A stretch of 64,000 nucleotides of DNA from Isoetes taiwanensis. Its lineage: Eukaryota; Streptophyta; Lycopodiopsida; Isoetales; Isoetaceae. Of the stretch, positions 20,591-33,069 are shown piece by piece. The stretch's first letter is position 1, and each line of letters starts with the position of its first letter. Made by a program: the position numbers and the translations under genes. The notes under the pieces were generated by a model, which saw only the letters and a list, made by a program, of their open reading frames with translations, had not been told where the DNA came from and made no database searches. The DNA lies in assembly GCA_021234155.1 (NCBI GenBank), contig JAJEKV010000011.1, positions 16,518,943 through 16,582,942 of the forward strand, written 5' to 3'.

Positions 20591-23500
20591 AGAACATATC
20601 CGTTGTTACACCAAAGATAAACAAAGCGGTTTCTTGTATGAACTTCATGATGTTCAAATCATAGGTTGCACACTTACGAAATGCATAGGTAGGTACAATC
20701 ATAATATAGAAAGCATTGAGCGACCAAATTGCTACATGTTTATAAATGAAGTGCAAATAATCTTTCTTTTTTTTGTCTCAATAGGCTTTTCGAACAGATT
20801 TATCTCATAGAAATTCTTGGAAGGATCTTTGAAGAATGTCCGGCATTGCAAAAAAATACAAATAGTATAGTGGGTACGTAACATACTTGCGGTCGGAACT
20901 CTAGTTATAAGCGAGAGATGGCGCCCATAATTTGGTCGCCTTTGCCTGTAACTTGTCGACACATACTTCAATCACGGGAGATTTGGAAGGATTTACCTTA
21001 TGTCTCTAGTATTTTTCAACAAGCTGGATCTAAGCAGCACTTCAATGCAAGAGATTAAGGATTTACGATGTTTCTACTAACAATTGGATGTAAAAGCGAC
21101 AACCTTTCCCATCTGCTTTCACACATGTTGAAGATGGCCACTTGTCAATATAGACCAAAATGAAGTTGAAACATAAACAAACCGGAAGCAAAGAAAATGT
21201 TAACTCGAGGCCGAGCATTGCAAATGAAATGAAAGAAAGGACATAATGTTTTATGATCGAAATATGGTGAAAGAGTGGGAAGATTTTGGACATCTCTCTG
21301 CGTTAGAAGCCTAGCAAAAAAATTTGTAGAGATAGACTAAACAATACAAAAGCTTAATCTTCTTGCATAATTGTTTTAATAAGCTGAGACACACTAAAGC
21401 GTTTGGAGAGAATATGTTTGCAAAAGCATTGTATAATTAAACTAGGATGATATTTTGCATGAAAGAAGCTCTTTCCTTTGGTTGCATGGTGTGATTCTCA
21501 CAAATTTTTGAAAGGAACTACTTCTATTCCTTATAACTCTAGAAGAAGAAATAGATCTTTAGATATCTACCTACGTATGTATGTTTCTATAGATGCATAG
21601 ATATATGCATACCAAGGCTGACAAGTCATACACATATCGTGGTAGGTTGGTTAACATTTCTATGATTCCATTAAGCCTTGTTGCTCTGCTATAGAATGGC
21701 ACCAATTAGGAATAGAATATGGAAGAATAGACATAGGAATCTAAATCCGGATTCAAGAACATACGGGATATTGTCCACAAATAGAAATGTATGATGGATT
21801 GAGATTACCAAAAGCAAAATTACCTAGAAAAATAAGTTGCCACTTAAACCATTGTATCAATTAAAAGCCTATGTTTAATATTGAGAAGCACACTAATACT
21901 AAACTAAGAGAATACTAAACTAAGAGAATATTGGTGGGTCGATGCAAAGATCCTCCAAGAGAAAAGATGAACTTCCTTGGGAACAAAAACATTTTCAGCA
22001 TCACCCACCAATTGAGGCCATTTTGGAAGCCAACATCTTGATGTGTATAATGAATAGGCCAACAAAGTTAAAAAGGTCGTCTACAACTTAAAGTAAATTA
22101 GAAATTGGGCTGTAGATCTTATGACTTAGAAAGCTTACCTCTTTGCATGTGGGCACATGCTTTAGAAACCATTACATGAAGGTCATTTCGGATCTTATGC
22201 TTGATAATGGATCGTTCCCATTTTTTCATTTGATGAGACACATATTTGGTATAGGGGGCACCTGCTAATATAACTTACATTAAATGGGCAATCAAATCCA
22301 AATAGTCAAATCAAATGCATTATAGCATGCTCTCAAAACTTTTGCTACATAAAATGAGGACCCTTCTTTATGGATTTGGTGGTTTCATGATGCTTGGTTT
22401 TAAAAGTACACAGATTACATCACAATTTAATGAGTGTAGGATGAATGTAAAGCTCTCCGGTAAGCATGAAAAGTAGAGTAGACTCCACAAAGGCATCATA
22501 ACTCCATCCTATTATGCAAATCTTGCCATTAGCTCATACTATGCCCAAAGCGCCCAAGGAAAGAGCATACTACGGATGAAACCATGGAGAACTTGACTCA
22601 CGCACAATAACACACTTAGCCCATGCAAGGGACAATTGAAGAGAAAGAGAAGAAATTGAGAATCATGCGAGAGAAGAAAGGCATGGCTACCTATGGTCTT
22701 TTATGGGGAAGATGCCAAAAAGCAAGGAGTTAGAACTTGCAATCATGTAGTGTCAAAATCGTGATCAAATAATTCTTACAAATATTCAAGCTGGAGTTCA
22801 CATAGGACTACCTACCTTCTACCACCATATAAGATGCAATTTTGGATTTTTTATTTCACTGAATAGGAGAGTTCACTCTATTTTGGTAGAACCAAACCGA
22901 AGATGAAGAGAAATTGCAAGATATTATAGGATGTCATGGCGGCTTCTCTCTGCGTACACTAAACCCCATGTGTCTCCTTAACCCATATGTTTATAGTTCA
23001 AAATGGCTAAGAACATCTCAAGGGAGCGTGAAGAAACAAGCGCACATTGTGCGGCTTTGCATTTCAAGTTTAACGTCTTTGTCCTTCTTCCTCGAGACAG
23101 CGGCGCAAAAATATTTTCAGAGGGATATGTGCTTATCTATGCACAACTCGGCAAACCAAAAGCAACAGCATCCAAAGGATCAAAATAACAAAAAGCACGC
23201 TCTTACCAAACAAACACTTTGAAGAAGTCTGCGAAGAAGCCGTCGGCCCGTAGAAGCATGTCTCAAGCTGAAGGCCAACACCATCTCGCCGCATCATCAT
23301 AGCTACGGCTATTATGCCGAATTGCTTACCCGTTAGAATGCGTGTCTTCCATGCCGTAATCGTGAGCTCCGGGCCTTCCATCTTGTCAGGTCGATCCCCG
23401 CTAAAATTGGGGTCGATAAGAGCCCCATAAATTATTTAATAAGGCTAGATTTTTGGAACACCCAGTGAAAATTTTCATGTGAAAAACCCCAAACCTTTTA

Positions 23501-24100
23501 GAAAACTAACTTAAAAATCTAAAACTTTTCCTCTAGATGGAAAAACCGAATTTAAACAAAGAGGATTTCGTGCTTCAAACCCATTCACACTCAACCTTAG
23601 TTCACAATTTATGCAACCACCATAGCTATTACTCATACCCACAAAAATAAAACACTAACAAATAGGTTGAAGGGCCGAAGCCATATATTTGTTGCAAAAG
23701 GATTCAAACCTCGGAATAACTTTTTGTTTTAAATTTTGCATGCCATGTGGCAATTTGTTTGAAGACAATTTGCTAATAGAATCTTTGCTATTCTCGAATA
23801 CCCCCCTTTTATGTAATCCAACGTAATGAACCAAAAACCCAAAATTTGGTAGGAATGCAAAATATATGCATCAAAGTTAATGCCATTGACTCTACCGGCA
23901 ACTCAAAAGGCAAGACATGAGAATCGAAGAGAAGAATTTGAAAGAATGGAACAACAAGAGACCAAATACACCTCAATTGCACAACCAAATAATAATCAAG
24001 ATAATTTTGGAGGTTTATCCTCCTCTTCCTTATTTGTTTCTTCCATGGAACACTCTATGCAATAGATAATCTCTTCAAGAGCAAAAGAGTGAAAGAGAGA
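20591..24100. other. non-coding stretch with a possible decayed retroelement at its end
   Basis: No gene is supported. A small doublet (ACTAAACTAAGAGAAT twice) lies near 21897. An acidic-basic open frame at 23880-24065 (REEFERMEQQETKYTS) has no family match I know of; it lies just inside the inverted LTR piece. Confidence 0.35.
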
Positions 24101-24104
24101 ATGA

Positions 24105-24422
24105 GGAGGCGTACCCTCCTCTTAAACTTACACAACAAATCTCCTCCATTCGTCTTTGGCAATCTCCACCATTAGATCTCGAATAATTTATATGTCTCCT
24201 AGAATTGCGCCACCTCACCTCCATGCTTTAACCATTGAAAAGGACTTTTATACACCTTCAAGTCCATAGGTTCAACTTCAATACATCATGAATGCTTTAT
24301 CCACAATATTTGCACATTTTTTATATTTTATCCACATTACACCCATATTGTTCTCAATTTATGCACACATTTCATCAATTTAAGCACATCTTGCAAAAAT
24401 AGTCAAGAACCAATGCACAACA
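24105..24422 (-). repeat. partial LTR of the 32-38 kb element family, inverted
   Basis: On the minus strand the sequence begins TGTTGTGCATTGG at 24422 and follows the LTR of the 32-38 kb element: TTCTTGACTATTTTTGCA, AATTGATGAAATGTGTGCA, ATATGGGTGTAATGTGG and a GGACTTGAAGG block. The match fades beyond about 24170. It shares AATGTGCAAATATTGTGGA with the middle LTR of that element rather than with the outer two. Its TG terminus abuts the hairpin motif at 24423. Confidence 0.75.
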
Positions 24423-24451
24423 GAGGGCAGCCCTCCGTGCGCAGCACCTTG
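24423..24451 (+). repeat. GC-rich hairpin motif ending CTTG, copy 2
   Basis: GAGGG, CAG, CCCTC forms a hairpin, followed by CGTGCGCAGCACCTTG and T, nearly identical to 14320-14348. The terminus of an inverted LTR lies directly upstream. Confidence 0.5.
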
Positions 24452-24710
24452 TTTAGGTTTCTTCATTTAAATCAATTCAGTTGCAAGTGCCGACAAGGGT
24501 TTATTTTATCTCTTGATCCGAGGAATATTCGCTTAAAACCATTGATATTCCAAATCTAATCTCTAGGCTAGATTTCAAAAACCTCCAGCACTGCTGCTGC
24601 TTGCATGCTTTTCTTTTCTTAATCTCTTCGTCAATCTTCCGTTTCTTTTCCATCTAAGCTTATTTATAAATACGCCCTGCCCAGTTGGGCTGCACAAGTA
24701 TGCTACAAGC

Positions 24711-27700
24711 TTGCATAATCCCTTCTTTAGCTCTAAATCCTTTTTTCCTTATCCTTGCCATCAATCAGGTCGGCAATGGGGTTCAAATACTTGCAGATTG
24801 GCACTGAAACGGGTTTCTGTGAATTTTGTGGACAATCGGAGTTTGCGTAAGGGTTCTCTGCATTCATTAGTGAAGGAAAGTTGTAAGAAGAGTCATGCCA
24901 GAAGAGTAAATTTGAAGAGAAGCAAAAGCATGGCAATTGTGGCTGATGCAGGGGATCCGTCTGTGGCGGGAAATCTGATCCCCAATGCATTTCAATGCAG
25001 CAGGACAGACACGGAAGCAAGCGAATTGTACTTTTTGTAGAACCATCTCCTTTTTCGTAAGCTTAAACCCTTTATTATTATGTATGCGAGTTCAAATTTC
25101 CTTTATCAACACTTCAACTCAGCAATGTAACTTCTGGATGGAACCATCGGAAACGAATCCATCACAACAAAAATTTTTCCTCACTCTGACGCTTATGTCC
25201 ACACTTGTGACAGTTATGTCTGTGGTTATAAGAACCGTTTCAGAATTTCATCAAATACCTGAGGGAGATGGGAGACGAGGTAGGACTGTGATAAATCTTT
25301 TAGGAAGCTCCATGGATTTAAAATTCTGAAGTTAATTAACTTTTATCAGGTCCTAATTGTGACTACACACGAAGGTGCTCCAAGTGATTTCTTTGGTGCT
25401 AAAATCGTTGCATCATGGAGGTATGAAACTATTATGCTCTTTCACAATTTAGTTAGTTTTTGAACTTACTAATTCATTCCTTTGGCTTCTATGCATTCAG
25501 TTTCCCGTGTCCATTGTACACAGTTCTTCCTTTATCATTGGCTTTAAGTCCTCGTATATTTCTTGAGGTCGCTAAGTTCAAGCCTGATATTATTCATGCA
25601 TCATCTCCTGGAGTAATGGTATTGTTGCTTTTGGAGATCTGCTTTCTTCGCATATTTATGTCAAAAGGTTAATTCGTGGTTCGTTTTGTAGGTCTTTGGT
25701 GCTCTTGCAATTGCAAAGATTCTTTCTGTCCCAATGGTGATGTCTTACCATACTCATGTACCAATGTAAGTTTACTAATACATTGGAACCTCTTTGTGCT
25801 TTAAGGTGATGTTAAGCGAGACAAAAATCATTTACAACCAGCATTCCAATGTAACAGATATTTTGGTTCCTAAGCAACACAACTAATTTGGGTGGCATTA
25901 ATACCTGACAGCTTTGATAATCATATTTGGATCTACTCTTTCCATGAATGACATAATAAATACTGTATTGTTGTATACCATTGTGACAGTGCCAAGGGAT
26001 TTCAGCTAGTGCTGCTTGAAATTGAGTAATTTTCAATAGAGGCTGCCAATCATTCCTTCCACCATGATTCTCCCCCTTCATCCTTTAAATGCTTGCCCAT
26101 CAGCTAATAGAACAAATGCCAGAGATCGTAACTGCGACACTGTTCTCAAATGAATTAAGAACGGGTTGCAAATCGCCTACTTGATTTCAAATCAAGCTCT
26201 TAAGAAGGAGAGGCTGCACGAATAATAATCCAAAGTTGTTGCTTGTTGATTTTGAATTCATACTTTCATCCTCTCACTTTATTGAGAAAATATATTATCC
26301 TGTTATTCATCTAAAAGGAAGAAGGTGGTGGTTGTATTTCTCCTAAATCTGACTGAATTGTAAATTTTGTGTTGGTTTTGTACAACTTTGTCATGGGATG
26401 TCGTCCAATACGTTGAGGCTAAAGATGATATGCAAGACACATCATGCAGTTGTATTTTAACCGAGGTGCATTTCTCTGTAATGCAGATATCTTCCAAAAT
26501 ACTCATTCAGCTGGTTTGTCAAATGATATGGTTACTAATAAAACAAGTAGGGGGTGTTCTAGGAAATTAAACTATTTTTGATCCATCAATAATCTAAGTG
26601 GCGTTACTAAGTAATTAATAGTAAGTGACTTAACTGGAGGCTTTTGATATGCATACTAGCTAGCTCTCTTGCTTTTTCCTTTCTTATACTTGTTTTTAGC
26701 ATACTGTGTGCTATTTGGTCAAAATGGATCTGGTTGATGCAGAGTTTCTCCCACAGAGCAGCAGACCTTTACTTTTAGTTACTTCAAGTGTTATTGGCAA
26801 AGAACCAAGTGCTGCGGAGCTGCCGCAGGTATGGATTTTAAAATTTGACAGTTATTCCTTATTTTGTACTATTAACAAATTGGATCTGGCTTTGATGCAG
26901 CTTTGACAGGATTAGGCTCTGGCGAAAAGGTGTCGACTCTCTGAAAAATTTCACCCTCGCCCAGAGTTCTGAGATGAGGACAAGGCTGGCGTGATGCATG
27001 CGCTTTCATTTCTCATTTGTGCATGTCATATGTACACGTAACAAGAAATAACACAAAAATTAGGAGAATATATTTTATCCATCAGAGCATAATTTGTTCC
27101 TCATGTTGGGATCATGCCTTAATTCAGGAATGGCCAGCCAGAGAAACCATTAATAATACATGCTGGAAGGCTTGGAGTAGAAAAGAACCTGGAATTTTTA
27201 AGAAGGTAACCTCGTAGTAACAGATTTTTCTATTGATGGTAATTGCAGTAAAAGAGAATTTGGTTGATGAATATGTGCAGAGTATTAGAAAAACTTACCA
27301 GATATGCGGCTTGCTTTTTATTGGAGATGGACCTATGAGGTGAGAGTTAACTGTTTGCTACTAATTTTATGGATACTGACAACACTTTTGAAACTGATTT
27401 TTTAGTCTCAGGAAAAAGCCTAGAAGACATGTTTGCTGGGATGCCTGTAGTGTTCACTGGTATGCTTGAAGGGGAGGAACTTTCCAGGCTATGCAAGTGG
27501 AGATGTCTTTATCACTCCATCTGAAACTGAGACACTGGGTTTTGGGTACTGGAGGCAATGGCTTCTGGGTTCCTGTGGTAGCAGCTAGAGCTGGTGGTAT
27601 TCCTGACATAATTAACCAAGAAGGAGAAACGGGTTTCATGTATACACCAGGCGATCTTGAAGATTGTCTGAGCAAAATCAGAGATCTTATTTCATCCCCA

Positions 27701-27980
27701 GAGTTACGCCAAAAGATTGGCATGGCAGGAAGACATGAGGTGGAAAAGTTTGACTGGAGAGCTAGCACAAAGCAAGTGAGGGATGAGGAATACAATGCAG
27801 CCATTAGATTCTGGAAGCGGAGAAGACACAAGTTCGTGGCGGCTGGCTTGGTTTGTTAGATGGTTGAAACACAAAGCAGCTAAGTCCGGAGTTGAAAACA
27901 GCATAAGGATAAGCCTTCAATACAGCCTTGTTATTTCTTGTACAGATTATTTGGGACATCCTAGTTTTGCTTCAAGCTGA
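24711..27980 (+). CDS. SQD2: sulfoquinovosyltransferase SQD2 (sulfolipid synthase), frames disrupted
   Basis: SQD2 transfers sulfoquinovose from UDP-sulfoquinovose to diacylglycerol in the chloroplast envelope, giving the sulfolipid SQDG. Exons, with GT-AG borders: ~24711-25055 (basic, Ser-rich presumed transit peptide, then KRIVLFVEPSPFS), 25214-25279 (GYKNRF, YLREMGDE), 25350-25420 (VLIVTTHEGAPSDFFGAKIV), 25501-25618 (PLSLALSPRIF, KPDIIHASSPGVM), 25692-25765 (VFGALAIAKILSVPMVMSYH), ~26701-26829 (HRAADL region), 26901-26990 (RLWRKGVDS), 27128-27205 (intact: EKPLIIHAGRLGVEKNLEFL), 27281-27339 (IGDGPM) and 27406-~27900 (FTGMLEGEELS, ASGDVFITPSETETLGF, ARAGGIPDI, FDWRAS, RFWKRRR). The GT4 E-x7-E motif can be read as ETLGFVVLE if a lost T is allowed for. 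About ten one-base indels break the frame, and the VYIPR segment is not found. The start at 24711 is the first ATG of the open frame and is uncertain; the end is also approximate. Confidence 0.9.
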
Positions 27981-30900
27981 AGTTGTACTATAATTTGGCG
28001 TACAAAATTTCATCAGTTATAATACAAAAATTATGGTGTGCTTGTAGCAGTTCTTGGATGATAGGGAGTAACTTCCTTTCTATGGAATTAAATCTTGGAG
28101 CATTTGCCTGCGGTTCTTCTACTATTCAGCCAAGGAAATTTATGATTTAGTCACGGCAAGGCATCAACCGTAATACCCCATCGTCGCAACCATGCCATTT
28201 ACCATGTTTTTTCTTTGACATTTACGGAGTCTTTTCTTGAGGGAGGGCCTTGAATCAATACAAAATATGCTCAAAGCATTGGGATGGTGTTGTTTGGATA
28301 TCTTCATAATACAATCAAAATGTCAGTTGTATATTGGATCAATACTAAGTTTGCTCATGTGCAATGTAGTACTTGGGTCGCCATTTTTATCTCTCCGCAT
28401 ATGGTGATGCCAATAGTTTCATTCTCCTCCAGTGCGGAATGATATTTGGGTTACCATTATGTGTGTGCTTTACATGTAACATGGCCAAGAACAAAGCCTA
28501 GGTGCATGCTATATTGAGTAAGCAGATTCCTCCCGATGTTTTTCTTCTTAAACCTCTTTGGTGTTGCTCTAGTTTGGCGGTGGGTCTTAATTCCCCGTGT
28601 GTTGTATGCATATTGCACGTAACCCTTTTTTCCGGCGATTTATGTAGATTTCAAGTGGTATAAACTTGATGAAGCCGTGATCTGGATTGATAGCGAAGAT
28701 TGGGCTTTTTGGTCTTTTTGAAAATTTGGTTTCTCAAAAGCTTTTGCGTAATCGGGCTATGGTTTCTTAAATTGATCGATTGATTCTGCCTTGTTTTTCT
28801 CGCTATTGTAATTTTGTCGTCAAATGTGTATTTAGTTTATTGCCTAAGGTTTAAGGTTTCAAGACCCTAAATAATATAGACACATCGCTATTTTTGACCC
28901 CGAGGATTACAATTTTTGGCATATTCCATGGAATATGCTAGGATCCAATGGCTCTAATCAATAATACAAAAGTTCAACTGTGAATATAGACCATGTATAT
29001 ATCGCTCCTAAACGGATGCAAGGAACAAGTAAATTTTGATGTATCTTGAAACCGACATCGGGTAATTCTTTGTATCTCAGATCTCTCACTTATCAAGATA
29101 AGATAAGATAGGTTTTACTTCCAGGGGACCCAATCGGCTATGGGGCGTGTACATATGAAGGGCAAGAGCCCAAAAGGGAATTGGGATGAAGCCCCATCAC
29201 TAGATTACAAAATAAATAGTGATACGCATAATTTATAAAGAAGACCAAGGCTATAAAAAGTTGTCCATGGACCGTAAGGCCACGATCCTCTAATGATACC
29301 GGGACTCCTCTCGCATCGTCCACCTTCCCATGCCACGCGAAGCTTCGCATACGACATAATTCCTCCTTCACTGCGAGCCATCCATGGGATGAGATCCTCT
29401 TGAACTAAGAAGGTGATCCTTTACGCATGATTCACCGAAGTATTCGAGGATATGGAGCCGAGAGATGGCATCTGAAAATAAACTAAGAGGTGCCGCTGCA
29501 AACCCGATGTATCGAGATGATGTCATCTACCTATATGTGCATTACTTGTGAAAAGTCGTATCGCTACATCCGTAGCAGGACAACCACTTGTTTCCGCAAT
29601 ATCGACGATACGCAAGTTCATGGCTGGTGTATACTGCTCATCCTCTGGTGACACATCTGTCTCAGAGATGGAAATCTTTTCTTGTCCAAAGGTTCAACAA
29701 GTCTCAATGGATGCTTGTGTGGACATGTCTATCCCGGGCCCACTTGCTCTGATGTTGTGGCGGTCCCGCCTCGGTGTAATTCCCGCTCAGTGGCTATAAC
29801 CCTAACTCGCATATCCGCACTAAAGCACCATTTGTTCTCATACATTGGTCATCAATTTCTAATTAAGGCCCTCGTATTAATCAGAATAATCATGTCCATC
29901 TCTCAATAGATATAGTGATAGATGTAAGAACATCCCCCTCCAAATGGATAGTCAGACCGGTCACGGTGTAGGTGGGAAACATTGGACTTTGTGTCTAAAA
30001 TATTTTGGACACCGATCCCAAGAGGCTGTTGTAGACCAAAAATAGAAGATGGTAAATCTATTGAACACTGAATTAGTTGGCACTCCACCATGGAGTTATG
30101 TGCTAGACCGAAAGCACTTCATGGGATGGGGACCTCCTATTTGAGCAATCATTTCTTGGGAGGTGGCTTTTTCACGCCATCCACACATGGAACCTCAACT
30201 TATTAAGGTCCTTTCGCTCATGGTGAACCGGGGCTCTAGAATACCCTTAGGTGTAAATTTTTCTAGCAAATTAGGGTAAGGCGTAAAAGTTAAAGCGGCA
30301 TTTGAATTAAAAACGGGAGTCTAAAACGCCCTTCGCGGCAACTTTAAAGGCAACTCAAAAAAACTCCTAGTGGGCTTCTTCCCCGATTCTATCTCCCTAC
30401 CGTTTAGATGAGCCTCACGCAGCTAGCTTAGGGATGGTGGCTTTAGACAGACCGCTCACATGCAATAGAGTTAGAAGGAGCTAAGTGCTAGTGGCTAGGG
30501 TGCATATCTTTGAGGAGGCGATGAGGCTAGGTGTTTGGGGAATTGACCTTCAATATCACAAATGTTGCTCATATCATTAAGCCAATTAGAATCGATCATT
30601 AGCATGTACCAAGTTTATGACGATTGGCTTGCAAGAAAATAAACATGCCACCCATTTGGTCTTTGACTTCACAAGATAGAAGATGGAACAACAAATGCTT
30701 TAAGGTATCAATGACATCGACTCCATAACATCTCACTGGCTGCTCAGAATCCTCCGTCTTGCACTTTCTTCCTCTTCTTGATATATCTAACAACAACAGA
30801 TTCTTGCATGGCAACTTCCAAGCCTTTCCACGTCTTAAACATCATGGTAAATGTCAATCATGTATCATCTTGCCTTGAATTCAGAATGTTAAGATCCCGG

Positions 30901-32367
30901 TATGCTAAAATCCTATTGAATGTTGGAATAAAGTCCGAACCTAAAGGAGTTCAAAGCATTCGCAATTGATATATCTCTACTAACTAATACATATCCTAAG
31001 GAACTCATCGTCTTGTCACGATTGTATCATCATACACATAGAATCACTATCTCTAGTCGATCAAGCTTATCAAGTGAAATTTCCTCGATCTTTCTATCAA
31101 TTTTCAAATCTGTTTGTAATCTCCATGGTTCAATTATCGTAAGGGGTCCTAGATGAACTAGTAGCAATAGAATTAACCTTTTCCACTAGCATTGATCTAA
31201 AGATCTAAATCCTTACCCAATTATCGGTGTCTCGTGATGAACTAGTAGCAACAAGATTAACCTTTTCTAACGACATTGATCTCAAGATTTACCCCTAATC
31301 TTCAAAGACTTCTTGCCAAAATGATGATCAATAGATTTAGGAACAACCTTTCTTCTTTGTCGTTATCTTTCTCAATAGCCATTTTGCTAATGGCACTATC
31401 AAGACGAAATGAAGGACCATATTCAAGACAAATGGTCTCAGCAACAATATGTACTTCATACAAAACTAAAATAGACAAAGAGAAAATAAAAACAAATAAT
31501 GGCTCGAAGCCATTCTGACTGCTAATGCTCCATTTTGTAAAGGAAGTTCAAAACCACCTGCATGAAGAAGAATAGAATTTCCTAGATAAAAAAATAAAGA
31601 ATAAAAAAAATAAAAAGAACGTAATACTTTTTAGATCGTACCTATTGCACCTTAAAATAAAATTAAAAAAATGTAATACCTTAGATCATACCTATTGCAC
31701 CTTCATGACCTTCAACAATTGCAAAAACTTCAGCAAGATCTACATGCATGAAGAAGACAACTTATCAAAATCCTAGACATCAAAGAGTACAAATGATAAA
31801 GGTTTTAAGCCATACCTCTAGAACCATCCGACCTGCCAACATATAAAAAGTATATTTGTGTATTATTTCTATAGTTACCCGAATGGGACCTAAAAATCCT
31901 GAACGGGAACAACCAACATTTGAATCTTTAAATTTTGAAAACAGATTTGGAGGTCCTTTTTGCTTAAGGAACATCTTAGAACACTCAAAATTAAAATATA
32001 ATTGCTTCAAAGGGACTCTTTTAAACTACAATTTTGATTTAAAATATATTTTCTAAGTTCTAATACATTCACAAAAAAGACAAAATGAAATAGTTACATC
32101 AGCTTTTTTGGTTCTTTGCTGTTGGCTCCCTTAGTAGCTAAACTTGAAGGGGATTTGTGGATTTGTGTTTGTCTCAATGTCTGCTGCAACAACTTTAGAA
32201 TGATAAGAACAATGGAAGAATAAATAATACATTATCTGTCATTCTTAAATAGTACACTTCTCATCATTCATCTCATCATCAATAAATTATATATGTCGAA
32301 TTACTTTGCAATCTTAACCAATTTTATTGAAAGTTACTTCAAGACATATTTCCTTCTCAACTCTGTG
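27981..32367. other. long stretch without a recognised gene
   Basis: AT-rich with a few open frames. A minus-strand frame at about 29545-29690 (ISISETDVSPEDEQYTPAMN, then LRIVDIAETSG) looks somewhat protein-like, but I cannot assign it. A doublet around 31140-31275 (GATGAACTAGTAGCAA ... ATTAACCTTTT) is seen. Nothing else is supported. Confidence 0.35.
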
Positions 32368-33069
32368 TGTTGTCAGTTTTTTCTTGACTATTTTTGCATG
32401 ATGTGCTTAAATTGATGAAATGTGTGCATAAATGGAGAATAATATGGGTGTAATGTGGAGAAAATGTAAACAATGTGAAAATATTAGGGATGAAGCATTT
32501 ATGATGTATACAAGTTGAACTTATGGACTTGAAGGAGTATTAAAGTCCTTAAGAAATATTTTCAATGGTTGATAATTTGATGATGTGTCATGAATCACGG
32601 GAAGCATGGTAGTTGCAAAGAAGTTTGGATGACCTAGATTTGAAGTTGAGGTGGCAAAATCTAGTGAACTTATGGTAGTTAGAATTTGGATCTAAGTTGT
32701 GATTTGCCTAGATCTAGTGGCTAGGATCAAGTGCGCTTTTCTATAAGATAGCCAAAATTCGTGTAGAAGGGAGGCCCAAATTTGGAAGATGACATCCGGG
32801 GCAAAGTTCTTGAAGTTGTGAGTATGTTTCTTGATCAGTTGAATATTATTATGTTGAAGTATGATATTTTGATTATGATTATGTGATTCTCCTATTTGTT
32901 ATCTCTATTTCTATAATCTCAAAAGACTTGTGTAAGAATGATTATGTTGGTGATTTATGATGCCAGTAGAGTGAGGCTTAGCCTATCTCATATACCTTGA
33001 GATTTGCTTGGGTTGTTGTAGTTAGCGCTTGTTCTTCAGTTTTCCTTGGGTGCGTAGAAGATGCTAACA
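32368..33069 (+). repeat. LTR 1 of the three-LTR element
   Basis: 702 bp, TGTTGTCAG at the start and GATGCTAACA at the end. Its first ~170 bp match LTR3 (AATATTAGGGATGAAGC, ATACAAGTTGAACTTATGG) better than LTR2. Confidence 0.88.
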
